NCBI RefSeq assembly: GCF_014268275.3 | Contig: NZ_CP077084.1 | Coordinates: forward strand, 5,022,001-5,086,000 | Source of the DNA: Pseudomonas tritici | GTDB taxonomy: Bacteria; Pseudomonadota; Gammaproteobacteria; Pseudomonadales; Pseudomonadaceae | Length of the DNA: 64,000 nucleotides | Reading direction: 5' to 3' | Shown: positions 54,974 through 64,000 of the stretch, in pieces | How the letters are laid out: the number at the start of each line of letters is the position of its first letter | How positions within the stretch are numbered: position 1 is the first letter of the stretch | Notes under the pieces: generated by a model | Told to the model about the DNA's origin: nothing | The model's database searches: none | Seen by the model: only the letters and a program-made list of their open reading frames with translations | Program-made: the position numbers and the translations under genes

Positions 54974-56320
54974 TTAGAACGTAGACTGAATTTTCAGACC
55001 CGCCACGAGCGCGTTGTCGACTTTATCCACGCCGCCAGGCTGGACGACGTATTGCAGGTTAGGACGCACGGTCAGCCAGTTGGTAACGTGGAAGCCGTAG
55101 TTGATTTCGAAGTTGTACTCGGTCTCGCGAATGGGCGAGAACAGCGCATTGTCGTAATCATTCACGCCATTGGCGACGTTCAGCAGCTCAGCGTTTTTCT
55201 TCACGTCATCGTTGACGTGCAGGCGAGCAGCACCAATGCCGACATCATCTTTTGGACGCGCGTCGAATGGGCCTTTGTACACCAGCATCAACGACTGATA
55301 GTTGTCGACCAGGTTGGTTTCTTTGTCGTGGAAGGTGGCGTTGGCCGCGATATTCAAGCCGCGGGAAGCGTCGCCGTTATGCGTGGTGAGTTGCTGTTGG
55401 GCAACAAACCAGTAGCCTTTCTTGCTGCTGCGGGTACGGTACGCGGCGCCAGTGGTAGCCGCATCGTTGCCGTTCACGTCTTCACGTACGTCGGCAGCAT
55501 CAGCCGCGCTCTTGTAGTAACCCACACGGTATTCGCCCGGCAGGTTGTTGACCTTCGGCGACCAGACCAATTCCACCGGAATCACGGTGCCCTTGGTGCC
55601 GCTGCCGCTGAGCTTGAAGCCGTTGCCGTGCTCAAGCTGCGATGGGTTCTGGTTGTAGGCACCGATTTGCGCATACAGCTCAGGCGTGATGTTGTACTTC
55701 ACGCGGATCGCGGCCTGGCTGACGGGCCAGTTGTACCAGGTATTTACATAGTTGCCGACCTGGGAGCCGCAGAACGACAGGTTCTGGAAGTCGCACGGGA
55801 AGGTGTTGAAGTCTTCGCCTTCACCGAAGTAGCCGAGTTTGACGTCCAGCTTGTTGTCGAACATCTGGTGCTGAATCCAGAACTGGGTCAGACGCACCAT
55901 GTGGCCACGGCCGTAGACTTCCATCGACGAACTGAGCGTGCCGGCACGTGGGTCGCCGATGCGGTCGTTGGAGATATTCTGACCATTACGGTTGGTGAAC
56001 TGGATCTTGGCCTGGGTGTTATCCCAGCCCCACAGCTTTTGCAGGTCCAGCGCTACGCCCAGACCGAACTGGTCAGAGTAACGGCCGGTCCTGTCGTCGT
56101 TGTAGCCGCCGCGCAGGTTGGCGCCCATTTCCCCTACGTAGTCAGCCTTGATGTCGATACCTTGCTCGATCAGCTTGGTACGCTCACCACCCCAATCGCC
56201 GGTCATCCACTTGGAGTCGGCACTGAATGCATCGGCCGCCATCGCATTGGCGGACAAAACCAGGGCTGCTGCAGCTGACATTTGGCAGATCAGCCGAGTG
56301 TTGTTGTGTTGCTTTTTCAT
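54974..56320 (-). CDS. oprB: Carbohydrate-selective porin OprB
   Basis: A 448-residue outer-membrane protein. The signal peptide ends near residue 28 (ANAMA before ADAF), and the C-terminus ends in Phe (KIQSTF), as beta-barrel porins require. WMTGDWGGERTKLIEQGIDI is the OprB N-terminal signature. It lets glucose into the periplasm. It lies 84 bases after gtsD in the same operon direction. Confidence 0.94.
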   Translation of the reverse strand: MKKQHNNTRLICQMSAAAALVLSANAMAADAFSADSKWMTGDWGGERTKLIEQGIDIKADYVGEMGANLRGGYNDDRTGRYSDQFGLGVALDLQKLWGWDNTQAKIQFTNRNGQNISNDRIGDPRAGTLSSSMEVYGRGHMVRLTQFWIQHQMFDNKLDVKLGYFGEGEDFNTFPCDFQNLSFCGSQVGNYVNTWYNWPVSQAAIRVKYNITPELYAQIGAYNQNPSQLEHGNGFKLSGSGTKGTVIPVELVWSPKVNNLPGEYRVGYYKSAADAADVREDVNGNDAATTGAAYRTRSSKKGYWFVAQQQLTTHNGDASRGLNIAANATFHDKETNLVDNYQSLMLVYKGPFDARPKDDVGIGAARLHVNDDVKKNAELLNVANGVNDYDNALFSPIRETEYNFEINYGFHVTNWLTVRPNLQYVVQPGGVDKVDNALVAGLKIQSTF

Positions 56321-56404
56321 CCCTACATCCTCGTCTTTATTGTTATTAAACTGTTTTTATCTAACGCGGGTTACTTTTTTATTTAAAACAACAACTTAGC
56401 TGCT

Positions 56405-57565
56405 TCAGCGGCCTTTGAATTGGGCCACGTTGTCGGCATGCCCCTGTGCGGGCAATGAAGAAGCAGTGCCTAGGCGTTCGCCAGTGTTGGCGTCGAACAG
56501 CAATACCTTGGCCGGATCAAATTGCAGGGTCAGGGTCTCGCCGACCTGGGGCGCCACATCCGGCGCCAAACGGCAGCAGACCTTGGTGTCATTGAGCTGC
56601 ACGAACACCAGGGTGTCCGGACCGGTCGGTTCGGTGACCTGGACTTCAGCGCGAATGCTCGACGAACCGTTGCCCTCACCCGCCGCCAACACGATCTGCT
56701 CCGGGCGCAGGCCCAGAATCACATCACGGTCCTCCAGGCCTGCGTCGTTCATGCCTAACGGCAATTCGCAACGGGCCTGGCCGCTGTCGAGCAGCGCGAC
56801 CAAACGACCTTCCTTGCGTTTTAGGCGCATAGGAACGAAGTTCATTGGTGGTGAACCGATAAAGCTTGCCACAAACAGGTTGGCCGGGTCGTTGTAAATT
56901 TCTTTCGGCGTGCCGAATTGTTGGATGATGCCGTCCTTCATCACCGCCACTTTGTCGCCCAGGGTCATCGCTTCGATCTGGTCGTGGGTCACGTAGACCG
57001 TGGTGGTCTTGAGGCGCTGGTGCATCAGTTTCATTTCGGTGCGCATCTCAACGCGCAGCTTGGCGTCGAGGTTGGACAGCGGTTCGTCGAACAGGTAGAT
57101 CTTCGGCCGGCGCGCCAACGCACGGCCCATCGCAACACGCTGTTGCTGCCCGCCAGAGAGCTGGCCCGGCTTGCGGTTGAGCAGGTGTTCGATCTGCAGC
57201 AGCTTGGACACGCGCGCCACTTCAGTGTCGATCTCGGCCTGGGGCATCTTGCGGATCTTGAGGCCGAACTCGATGTTCTCGCGCACGCTCATGGTCGGGT
57301 ACAGCGCGTAGGACTGGAACACCATGGCGATGTCGCGATCCTTGGGGCTCATGCCGCTCACGTCTTGATCACCGATCATGATCGCGCCGCCGGTGATGGT
57401 TTCCAGGCCCGCGATGCAGTTCATCAGCGTGGATTTGCCGCACCCCGAAGGGCCGACCAGGATCAGGAATTCGCCTTCCTTGATCGACAGTTCGATGTTC
57501 TTCAAGGTGTCGGGCAGGCCGGCGCCATAGGTCTTGTTTACATTGCGAAGTTCAAGCGTAGCCAT
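56405..57565 (-). CDS. gtsD: Glucose ABC importer ATP-binding subunit
   Basis: A 386-residue MalK/UgpC-type ATPase. Walker A is GPSGCGKSTLMN, the signature is LSGGQQQRVAMGRAL and Walker B is KIYLFDEPLSNLD; a C-terminal TOBE/OB regulatory part follows. It powers uptake of periplasmic glucose by GtsBC. It starts two bases after the gtsC stop. Confidence 0.94.
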   Translation of the reverse strand: MATLELRNVNKTYGAGLPDTLKNIELSIKEGEFLILVGPSGCGKSTLMNCIAGLETITGGAIMIGDQDVSGMSPKDRDIAMVFQSYALYPTMSVRENIEFGLKIRKMPQAEIDTEVARVSKLLQIEHLLNRKPGQLSGGQQQRVAMGRALARRPKIYLFDEPLSNLDAKLRVEMRTEMKLMHQRLKTTTVYVTHDQIEAMTLGDKVAVMKDGIIQQFGTPKEIYNDPANLFVASFIGSPPMNFVPMRLKRKEGRLVALLDSGQARCELPLGMNDAGLEDRDVILGLRPEQIVLAAGEGNGSSSIRAEVQVTEPTGPDTLVFVQLNDTKVCCRLAPDVAPQVGETLTLQFDPAKVLLFDANTGERLGTASSLPAQGHADNVAQFKGR

Positions 57566-57567
57566 GA

Positions 57568-58413
57568 TTACCCCTTGACCGCGCCGGCCGTGAGGCCGCG
57601 CACGAAATACTTGCCTGCGATCACATAGACCAGCAGGGTCGGCAGCCCGGCGATCATCGCCGCCGCCATATCCACGTTATATTCCTTGGCCCCGGTGCTG
57701 GTGTTGACCAGGTTGTTCAGCGCCACCGTGATGGGCTGGGAGTCGCCACTGGAGAACACCACGCCGAACAGAAAGTCGTTCCAGATCTGGGTGAACTGCC
57801 AGATCAGGCAGACCATGATGATCGGGGTCGACATCGGCAGGATGATCAGGCGGAAAATGGTGAAGAAACCGGCACCGTCCAGGCGTGCCGCCTTGATCAG
57901 CGCATCCGGAATGCTGACGTAGTAATTACGGAAAAACAGCGTGGTGAACGCCAGGCCGTAGACCACATGGATAAACACCAGGCCGGTGGTGGTGCTGGCG
58001 AGGCCCATCTTGCCGAGGGTGAAGGAAGCCGGCAGCAGCACGGTCTGGAACGGCAGGAAGCAACCGAACAACAACAGACCGAAGAACAACTGCGAACCCC
58101 GGAAGCGCCAGAACGACAGCACGTAGCCGTTCAACGCACCGATGGCGGTGGAGATCAGCACAGCGGGCACGGTGATCTTGATCGAGTTCCAGAAGTAGCC
58201 ATCCACGGTGGCCCAGGCCTTGACCCAGCCGATGCCGGAGACCACGGTCGGCCAGCTCAGCAGGTTGCCGGTGCTGATGTCTTCCGGGGTCTTGAAGCTG
58301 GTGAGCAACATCACCACCAGCGGCACCAGGTACAGCAGCACGGCGAGAATCAACACCGCATAGATCGCGATGCGACTCAGGCTGATGGGCGATTTGGAGA
58401 CGAGACTAGTCAT
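57568..58413 (-). CDS. gtsC: Glucose ABC importer permease subunit
   Basis: A 281-residue inner-membrane permease with six transmembrane helices. The EAA loop that contacts the ATPase is IPDALIKAARLDGAGFFTIF. Its start overlaps the gtsB end by eight bases. Confidence 0.93.
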   Translation of the reverse strand: MTSLVSKSPISLSRIAIYAVLILAVLLYLVPLVVMLLTSFKTPEDISTGNLLSWPTVVSGIGWVKAWATVDGYFWNSIKITVPAVLISTAIGALNGYVLSFWRFRGSQLFFGLLLFGCFLPFQTVLLPASFTLGKMGLASTTTGLVFIHVVYGLAFTTLFFRNYYVSIPDALIKAARLDGAGFFTIFRLIILPMSTPIIMVCLIWQFTQIWNDFLFGVVFSSGDSQPITVALNNLVNTSTGAKEYNVDMAAAMIAGLPTLLVYVIAGKYFVRGLTAGAVKG

Positions 58414-59314
58414 TACGTTTGGTCCTCAGCTCGGAGTAGAGGTAAGGCACGATGATCGCGAGGATCGCACCGAGCATCAGGATTGCACTGGCCGAGCCCA
58501 TGCCCATCTGGCCACGGCTGAAGGTGAACGAGTACATGAACATCGCAGGCAGGTCGGACGAGTAGCCGGGGCCGCCAGCCGTCATCGCCGCCACCAGGTC
58601 GAAACTCTTGATCGCAATGTGCGCCAGGATCATCACCGCACTGAAGAACACCGGACGCAGGCTTGGCAGCACCACGCTCCAGTAGATGCGCGGCAGGCTT
58701 GCGCCGTCGATCTGCGCAGCGCGGATGATCGATTGATCAACGCCACGCAGGCCCGCAAGGAACATCGCCATGATGAAGCCCGAGGCTTGCCATACCGCGG
58801 CGATCACCAGGCAATAGACCACGCGGTCCGGGTCGATCAGCCAGTCGAGACGGAAGCCTTCCCAGCCCCAGTCACGCAGGAGTTTGTCCAGGCCCATGCC
58901 CGGGTTGAGCAGCCATTTCCAGGCCGTACCGGTGACGATCATAGAGAGCGCCATCGGGTACAGGTAAATGGTGCGGATAAAGCCTTCGCGACGGATTTTC
59001 TGGTCGAGGAAGATCGCCAGTGTCACGCCGATCACCAGGGTGATGCCGATAAACATCCCGCCAAACAGGGCCAGGTTCTTGCTCGCGACCCACCAGCGGT
59101 CGTTGTCGAACAAACGCTCATACTGCGCGAGACCCGCCCATTTGTAGCTTGGCAGGAACGTAGACGTCGTGAACGACAGTACAAACGTCCACAGGATGTA
59201 GCCGTAGAAGCCCACCAACACGATGAACATGCTGGGCGCCAGCACCAGTTTGGGTAGCCAGCGCTGCAGTGCATCGAACGGCGAGGCTTTGCTGAAGACA
59301 GCAACAGAACTCAT
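58406..59314 (-). CDS. gtsB: Glucose ABC importer permease subunit
   Basis: A 302-residue inner-membrane permease with six transmembrane helices and an EAA loop (VDQSIIRAAQIDGASLPRIY). The start at 59314 (MSSVAVFSKASPF) is chosen because the longer frame runs through the REPIN upstream. The gap to gtsA (178 bases) contains that REPIN. Confidence 0.92.
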   Translation of the reverse strand: MSSVAVFSKASPFDALQRWLPKLVLAPSMFIVLVGFYGYILWTFVLSFTTSTFLPSYKWAGLAQYERLFDNDRWWVASKNLALFGGMFIGITLVIGVTLAIFLDQKIRREGFIRTIYLYPMALSMIVTGTAWKWLLNPGMGLDKLLRDWGWEGFRLDWLIDPDRVVYCLVIAAVWQASGFIMAMFLAGLRGVDQSIIRAAQIDGASLPRIYWSVVLPSLRPVFFSAVMILAHIAIKSFDLVAAMTAGGPGYSSDLPAMFMYSFTFSRGQMGMGSASAILMLGAILAIIVPYLYSELRTKRND

Positions 59315-59371
59315 GGGGAAATCCAATACAGGGAAAAAGGACCAGCCAATAAACCTTGTGACGCTGGCTTT

Positions 59372-59456
59372 GTGGGAGCGGGCTTGCTCGCGAAGCAGGC
59401 GACGCGGTGTAACCGTTACACCGCGGTGATGCCTTCGCGAGCAAGCCCGCTCCCAC
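59372..59456. repeat. REPIN inside the gts operon
   Basis: GTGGGAGCGGGCTTGCTCGC and its inverse lie between gtsA and gtsB. The centre also folds (CGCGGTGTAACCG..TTACACCGCGG). A stable hairpin here can keep gtsA mRNA at a higher level than gtsBCD, as is common for binding-protein genes. Confidence 0.88.
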
Positions 59457-59492
59457 ACAAGCCCGGCTCCTACAAAAAGCCGCTACCTGGCC

Positions 59493-60779
59493 TTACTTAG
59501 CCGACTTGATCGCAGCGCCGAGTTTCTTGGCGGTGTCGGCCGGGTCAGCTTTCGGGTCGTTGATGTAGTTGGTCACGACGTCAAAGAACGCACCTTGCAC
59601 AGCCAGGGTCGTGGCCATGTTGTGCGCCATGCTTGGCTGCAGGCCGCCGGTCTTGGCGTCTGCCAGGAAGTCCTTGGCAGCGGTCTGGGCGCACGAGTCG
59701 AAGCCGTACGAATCCATTTTGGTCAGCATGTCGTTACGCACAGGGATCGAACCCTTGTTGATGCTGAACACTTTCTGGAAGTTTTCACCCAGCACGACTT
59801 TGGCAATATCCTGCTGACCTGCCGCAGTGCCTTTGTCTTTCTGCTTGAACACCGCCAGGGAGTCGATGTTGTAGGTGAAGGCTTTGTCGGTGCCTGGGAA
59901 AGCTACGCACTCGTAGTCCTTGCCGGCGACTTTCTTGGCGGCGGTCCACTCGGACTTGGCCCAGTCACCCATGATCTGCATGCCAGCCTTGCCGTTGATG
60001 ACTTTGCCCGCTTCGAGGTTCCAGTCCTGGCCTTTGCCGTCGACGTCCATGTAGGTCGCGACTTTCTTCAGCTCGGTCAGCGACTTGACCATTTCCGGAC
60101 CGGTCAGTGCAGCGTTATCCAGGTCGACCAGGGCTTTCTTGTAGCCATCGGCCCCCATCACCGACAGGACGACGGCTTCGAAAACGGTGCTGTCCTGCCA
60201 CGGCTGGCCACCATGGGCGAGCGGAATGAAGCCCGCGGCCTTGAGCTTGTCGCCCGCTGCGTAGAATTCTTCGAGGGTGGTTGGGTTCTTGGTGATGCCG
60301 GCTTTCTTGAAGACTTCCGGGTTGATCCACAGCCAGTTCACGCGGTGGATGTTGACCGGTACGGCAACGTAGTCACCGTCGTACTTCACGGTGTCGGAGA
60401 CTTTCTTGTCGAGCAGGGAGTCCCATTTTTCGTCTTTGGCGACAGATTTCAGAACGTCGGTGTCGAGCAGGCCGGTGGACGCCCATTCCTGGATGTCGGG
60501 GCCTTTGATCTGGGCAACGCCGGGCGGGTTGCCGGCGACCGCGCGGCTTTTCAGCACGGTCATGGCCGTTGCGCCACCGCCACCTGCGACGGCACCGTCT
60601 TTCCAGATGAAACCGTCTTTCTCAACTTGGGCCTTCAGGACATCTACAGCCGCTTTTTCACCGCCCGAGGTCCACCAATGCACAACTTCAACCGTCCCTT
60701 TCGAGTCGGCGGCAAATGCACTGAGGGGAAACAACGAGGCAATGGAAATAGCTACGGCGAGGCGATTAATCGCGTTCAT
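59493..60779 (-). CDS. gtsA: Glucose ABC importer substrate-binding protein
   Basis: A 428-residue periplasmic binding protein. The signal peptide ends at about residue 23 (SAFA before ADSKG), then [20 protein letters not shown] starts the type I extracellular sugar-binding fold. It captures glucose and perhaps other hexoses for GtsBCD. The start at 60779 has AAAGG upstream. First gene of gtsABCD-oprB. Confidence 0.94.
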   Translation of the reverse strand: MNAINRLAVAISIASLFPLSAFAADSKGTVEVVHWWTSGGEKAAVDVLKAQVEKDGFIWKDGAVAGGGGATAMTVLKSRAVAGNPPGVAQIKGPDIQEWASTGLLDTDVLKSVAKDEKWDSLLDKKVSDTVKYDGDYVAVPVNIHRVNWLWINPEVFKKAGITKNPTTLEEFYAAGDKLKAAGFIPLAHGGQPWQDSTVFEAVVLSVMGADGYKKALVDLDNAALTGPEMVKSLTELKKVATYMDVDGKGQDWNLEAGKVINGKAGMQIMGDWAKSEWTAAKKVAGKDYECVAFPGTDKAFTYNIDSLAVFKQKDKGTAAGQQDIAKVVLGENFQKVFSINKGSIPVRNDMLTKMDSYGFDSCAQTAAKDFLADAKTGGLQPSMAHNMATTLAVQGAFFDVVTNYINDPKADPADTAKKLGAAIKSAK

Positions 60780-60880
60780 CTGAATACCTTTCTTGTTGTT
60801 ATGCATGCAAGTCTTAAGCTTGCGCTGCACGGAGTTTAAACATGGATTTTTGAGGCGCAGGTAACAAAGGGATGCACAAA

Positions 60881-60898
60881 TGTCACCAACTGGTGACA
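60881..60898. promoter_or_regulatory. TGTCAC-N6-GTGACA palindrome upstream of gtsA
   Basis: TGTCACCA-AC-TGGTGACA is an 8-2-8 perfect inverted repeat, 102 bases before gtsA. It overlaps the stop codon of the AGE-family gene. A second copy of the same core lies at 62225-62242. It probably binds a regulator common to both transcripts. GltR or a CRP-like factor could be considered, but neither is known to use this sequence. Confidence 0.6.
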
Positions 60899-62142
60899 TA
60901 ACACCCAGCCCCGATGGCACTGGCCATACTCGGTGCCAAGGGCAGTGCAGGCAGCACGACCGCTTGCCAAGCATGGTACAGGTCTGGCTTGCCGCCCCAG
61001 ATGTTGCTGCTGGGTTGGTTGTGCGGGCTGAGTTCGTGGTGCCAACTGCCGTGGAGACGATCGATAAAGTGGGCCTCGCAAAACTCCCAGAAGCGCCGGT
61101 ACCACGTTTCGTAGTGCAACTCGCCGGTACGCTTGAGCAGCGCCTGGGCAGCGGCGCTGGCTTCGGCGTGGGTCCAGTGCAGGCGTTCGCGCACCACCGG
61201 GCGGTGGTTCCAGTCCAGCGTGTAGACGATGCCGGGGGCGCCATCCACGGACCAGGCATATTCGCAGGCGCTGGCGAACAGGCCCTTGGCGTCGGTCACC
61301 AACCATTCTGGTGTGACGAGCCCGGCTTGCAGGCGCGCTGCCTCCAGGTGCAGCACCAGCCGCGCCCACTCGAAGCCGTGGCCGGGCGTGATGCCGTAGG
61401 GGCGGAAGCCGTCGGCGGGGTTGTCTTCGTTGTAACCGAGCAGCGGTTGCCAATGCGCGTCGAAATGCTCGATCACCATGAACTGGTTACCGGCGGCGTG
61501 GGTGTGGATCACACGCTCGACGATCCGCAGCGCGCGGTCCAGCCAGCGTGTATCGCCGGTGACATCGGCCAAGGCGAGGAAGGCTTCGGTGGCGTGCATG
61601 TTGCTGTTGGCGCCGCGGTAGGCCTCGACGCCGCTCCAGTCTTGGGCGAACGACTCAAGCATCACGCCCTCCTCCTCGCTCCAGAAAAACTGGTCGATGA
61701 TATGGATGGCGTCGTTCAACAGGTTTTGTGCGCCGGGAGCGCCGGCTACCACCGCCGAGCTGGCGGCCAGGGCGACAAAGGCGTGCAGGTAAGCAGCCTT
61801 GCCACGGTTGCCATCGATGGCCTGGGGTGCGGCGAACCAGCCTCCGTGCTCAGCGTCGCGCAGCGGGCCACTGAGGGCTGCGACACCGTGTGCGACCAAC
61901 TCGGCATACCCTGGCAAACCCAGGGCGTGGGCCATGGCAAAGCTGTGGGTCATGCGGGCGGTGTTCATGGTTTCGGCGTGGGCATTGGCCGGCAGTTGGC
62001 CTTTGTCGTCGAGGTTGCCGAAACCATCGGGCAGCCGACATGCCTTGGCGAATGCCAGCAGGCGCTGGCCTTCAGCGGCGAGCCAAGCGTGATGGGCAGG
62101 CGCGTTCAGCCAACTGCTGGCAGGCAGTGGTTGCGTGGTCAT
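60883..62142 (-). CDS. AGE family epimerase/isomerase
   Basis: A 419-residue (alpha/alpha)6-barrel protein of the N-acylglucosamine 2-epimerase family. Histidine-containing segments [34 protein letters not shown] and [14 protein letters not shown] match the active site of mannose isomerases and cellobiose epimerases. It probably interconverts mannose or a related sugar with fructose or glucose. It lies 103 bases before gtsA on the same strand and shares its palindromic motif. Confidence 0.87.
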   Translation of the reverse strand: MTTQPLPASSWLNAPAHHAWLAAEGQRLLAFAKACRLPDGFGNLDDKGQLPANAHAETMNTARMTHSFAMAHALGLPGYAELVAHGVAALSGPLRDAEHGGWFAAPQAIDGNRGKAAYLHAFVALAASSAVVAGAPGAQNLLNDAIHIIDQFFWSEEEGVMLESFAQDWSGVEAYRGANSNMHATEAFLALADVTGDTRWLDRALRIVERVIHTHAAGNQFMVIEHFDAHWQPLLGYNEDNPADGFRPYGITPGHGFEWARLVLHLEAARLQAGLVTPEWLVTDAKGLFASACEYAWSVDGAPGIVYTLDWNHRPVVRERLHWTHAEASAAAQALLKRTGELHYETWYRRFWEFCEAHFIDRLHGSWHHELSPHNQPSSNIWGGKPDLYHAWQAVVLPALPLAPSMASAIGAGCYVTSW

Positions 62143-62224
62143 GGGTGGCCCTTATTATTTTTTGTGGGATGACCGGAGTCTAAACAAGGGCGCGGCGGGG
62201 GCAAGTAACGAAGGGGATGGGAAA

Positions 62225-62242
62225 TGTCACCGAACAGTGACA
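62225..62242. promoter_or_regulatory. TGTCAC-N6-GTGACA palindrome upstream of AGE gene
   Basis: TGTCAC-CGAACA-GTGACA, same core and spacing as the gtsA copy, 82 bases before the AGE gene start. Both are preceded by AAA. Confidence 0.6.
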
Positions 62243-62286
62243 ATTTAAAAACCTGGACACGATTCAGCGCTTCGCCCCAATCAACG

Positions 62287-62366
62287 GTGGGCGGGCTTGC
62301 TCGCGAATGCAGAGTGTCAGTCGCCTGATGGGTCACTGATACATCGCATTCGCGAGCAAGCCCGCT
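62287..62366. repeat. Degenerate REPIN
   Basis: GTGGGCGGGCTTGCTCGC and a matching inverse. The usual GTGGGAGC end is damaged on both sides. It lies between the AGE gene and the coiled-coil protein gene. Confidence 0.75.
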
Positions 62367-62387
62367 TGTGTCTTGAACCGGTTTCGA

Positions 62388-63233
62388 TCATTGACTCTGT
62401 GGTGTGCCGCCGCCGGGCGCATTCAGCCGCTGGTTCAGGTTCTGCACCTGGCTCTGCAACGTGGTGATGTTGCGCGTGGTCTGGATACGGAACACGTCGA
62501 ACTCTTTATTGGTTGGCGCGTCGCTGTTGGCCGGCTGGTTATCCTGCGCGCTTTTGAGCACTACCAGATCCTGCTCGATCCGGGCGATGGCCGCACTTGG
62601 GTTGCCCTGTTTCTTCAACGCGGCCACGTCAGCGGAAAGCTCCTTGATTTCGGCATCGCGCTTACCTGCGTCACCTTGCGCCGCCTTAAGCGTCGCCACG
62701 GCGTCGGTCAGGGCCTGGACCTGGCCTTGCAGCTTGCTGTTGGCGTTGGAGAGTTCAGTGGTGCTGGCCGTCATTTGCGCCAGCCGCTTATCCAACTCGG
62801 TGGCCTGGCCGGCCACGCCGACCTGCTGTTTGCCCTGCTCCAACAACTGGCTTTCGAGCTGCTTGATCTGCAGTTTCAACGCTTCGCTGCCGTTGTTGAC
62901 GCTGGCTTCACTGGCCACCACCTTGCCGGAAATATCCTGCAGGCGCCCCGCCGCTTCTTCGCTGATGCGCGCAAAACTTTCCTGGGTGGCAACCAATTGC
63001 TGGCCCATCAGGGAAATCTGCTGGAAGCTCCACCAGGCCAGGCCCGCAAAAGCGATCAGCAGCGCGCCGATCAACGCCCATAACGGGCCGGTGCTGGCGC
63101 CCTTGACCTTGACTACCTTCGTGTTGCGCGAACGCACCGAGGTGGCCGGGGTCGGTTCGAAATCATCGTCATCCCCGACATCGGCCCGCAGGCTGGGAAC
63201 GTTGTCGAAGTCGTCTTTAGCATCGTTGCGCAT
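62388..63233 (-). CDS. Membrane-anchored coiled-coil protein
   Basis: A 281-residue protein with an acidic N-terminal tail (about 1-45), one transmembrane segment (51-70, LWALIGALLIAFAGLAWWSF) and a long alpha-helical coiled coil (about 75-270) that should lie in the periplasm. No catalytic domain is seen. Such proteins may organise the envelope, but the function is unknown. Confidence 0.75.
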   Translation of the reverse strand: MRNDAKDDFDNVPSLRADVGDDDDFEPTPATSVRSRNTKVVKVKGASTGPLWALIGALLIAFAGLAWWSFQQISLMGQQLVATQESFARISEEAAGRLQDISGKVVASEASVNNGSEALKLQIKQLESQLLEQGKQQVGVAGQATELDKRLAQMTASTTELSNANSKLQGQVQALTDAVATLKAAQGDAGKRDAEIKELSADVAALKKQGNPSAAIARIEQDLVVLKSAQDNQPANSDAPTNKEFDVFRIQTTRNITTLQSQVQNLNQRLNAPGGGTPQSQ

Positions 63234-63347
63234 GAATCAACCCTGAATCGGTGAAATGGCGAGCGACGGGAGTATAAACCGCCTTCCCGGCGCACTGGTC
63301 GACCTGGAAGGCCAGATTCGGTTCCCCAAGTGTTGCCTGTTGTGTGC

Positions 63348-64000
63348 TCACTTGAACCCTGGGTCCTGGGCCTTCCACCAACTGCAGAACTCGTCGAGGG
63401 CGGTCCACAGGCTGACCTTGGGCTCGTAGTCCAGATAATGCCTGGCGCGGCTGATGTCTAACGTGAAATCTTTGTTCATGACTTGCATGCCCAGGCGCGA
63501 CAATGCTGGCTCCGGACGCCCGGGCCACATCGCGCAGAAGGCCTCGTTGAGGGCCGCCACGCTGTAGGACAAACCGTAGGACCGATACCGCGTTACCTGC
63601 GGCAACTCCATTTGGCGCATCACGTAGTTCACCACATCCCACACCGGCACTGGCGTGCCGTTGCTGATGTTGTAGGCCTTACCCAGTGCTGAACCGGTGG
63701 CGAGCAGGCTGCTGAGCAGCGCTTCATTGAGGTTGTGCACGCTGGTGAAATCGACCTTGTTCAGGCCGTCGCCGACGATAGCCAGGCGGTTCTTGCGCTG
63801 CATTTTCAGCAGGCGTGGGAAGATGCTCATGTCGCCGGCGCCGGTAACGAAGCGCGGGCGCAGGGCCAGCACTTCGAGGCCGAACTCCTGGGCGCCGAAC
63901 ACCTTTTGTTCCGCCAAGTATTTGGTGGCGGCATAGGGATGCTTGAAGCGCTTGGGGACTTGCTCTTCGGTCAGGCCCAGGTGGCCGCGGCCGTCAAAAT
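63348..64000 (-). CDS. NAD-dependent epimerase/dehydratase, partial
   Basis: The C-terminal part (at least 216 residues) of an extended-SDR enzyme, cut by the window end. The catalytic pair is visible as YAATK at about 63930, followed by LEVLALRPRFVTGAGD. The cofactor-binding N-terminus is outside. It resembles 3-beta-hydroxysteroid dehydrogenase-like or nucleotide-sugar epimerases; the substrate cannot be told. Confidence 0.8.
   Translation of the reverse strand, partial: FDGRGHLGLTEEQVPKRFKHPYAATKYLAEQKVFGAQEFGLEVLALRPRFVTGAGDMSIFPRLLKMQRKNRLAIVGDGLNKVDFTSVHNLNEALLSSLLATGSALGKAYNISNGTPVPVWDVVNYVMRQMELPQVTRYRSYGLSYSVAALNEAFCAMWPGRPEPALSRLGMQVMNKDFTLDISRARHYLDYEPKVSLWTALDEFCSWWKAQDPGFK

Overview
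The window is about 64 kb of high-GC chromosomal DNA from a Pseudomonas, most likely of the P. fluorescens group. The grounds are the gene content (gts/oprB/hexR/zwf/pgl/eda glucose block; fadD2-fadD1-hydrolase-phaJ block; many LysR regulators; PA2169-family, CsbD and AGE-family proteins) and about ten copies of GTGGGAGC(G/T)GGCTTGC-type REP pairs (REPINs), typical of that group. No rRNA, tRNA, prophage, insertion sequence or CRISPR array was found.

Layout. 0.2-7.4 kb: metallo-beta-lactamase-fold hydrolase and divergent TetR regulator, MASE2-like GGDEF diguanylate cyclase, soluble PAS-PAS-MCP receptor, DUF1003 protein, and a LysR regulator divergent from an amidotransferase-like gene overlapped by a monooxygenase-domain gene. 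7.6-17.3 kb: small conserved protein, periplasmic glpQ coupled to an AraC regulator, fatty-acid-hydroxylase-family membrane protein, PepSY protein, GAF histidine kinase, transmembrane MCP, ZntB/CorA-type transporter and a Pit phosphate transporter. 17.4-26.3 kb: 5-oxoprolinase pxpABC with divergent LysR gene, then tightly packed regulator/target pairs (LysR/SDR, PACE efflux/LysR), a truncated SRPBCC gene, GNAT, PPOX and GyrI-like genes. 26.5-35.4 kb: alaC, the gluconate regulon (gntT, gntK, gntR), an AT-richer orphan gene, GST, uronate-dehydrogenase-like enzyme, MFS transporter and a small protein behind a structured leader. 35.5-49.9 kb: second PAS-PAS-MCP gene, LysR/GST pair, a 38-residue lysine-rich protein, GNAT, deformylase, YihY, CsbD, fadD2/fadD1, hydrolase, phaJ-like hydratase, PA2169-family protein, DUF3820 protein and a class V aminotransferase. 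50-62 kb: glucose uptake and Entner-Doudoroff genes. 62.4-64 kb: a coiled-coil membrane protein and an epimerase cut by the window end.

How it works together. The right third is a complete route for glucose: OprB porin, GtsABCD importer, hexose-6-phosphate mutarotase, Zwf, Pgl and Eda, with HexR divergent from zwf and a recognisable HexR-type site between them. Gluconate enters by GntT, is phosphorylated by GntK and joins the same pathway; three near-identical GATAGCGCTA(T/C)C palindromes mark gntT, gntK and gntR as one GntR regulon. A second shared palindrome, TGTCAC-N6-GTGACA, lies upstream of both gtsA and the adjacent AGE-family epimerase gene and has no obvious owner in the window.

Most of the window is ordinary core genome. 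The best leads are regulatory or small: the TGTCAC-N6-GTGACA pair, a three-hairpin leader whose last stem covers a ribosome binding site (34791-34905), a ten-C tract at the start of an acetyltransferase gene, the 38-residue protein, and the AT-richer orphan. I found no convincing new multi-gene system.
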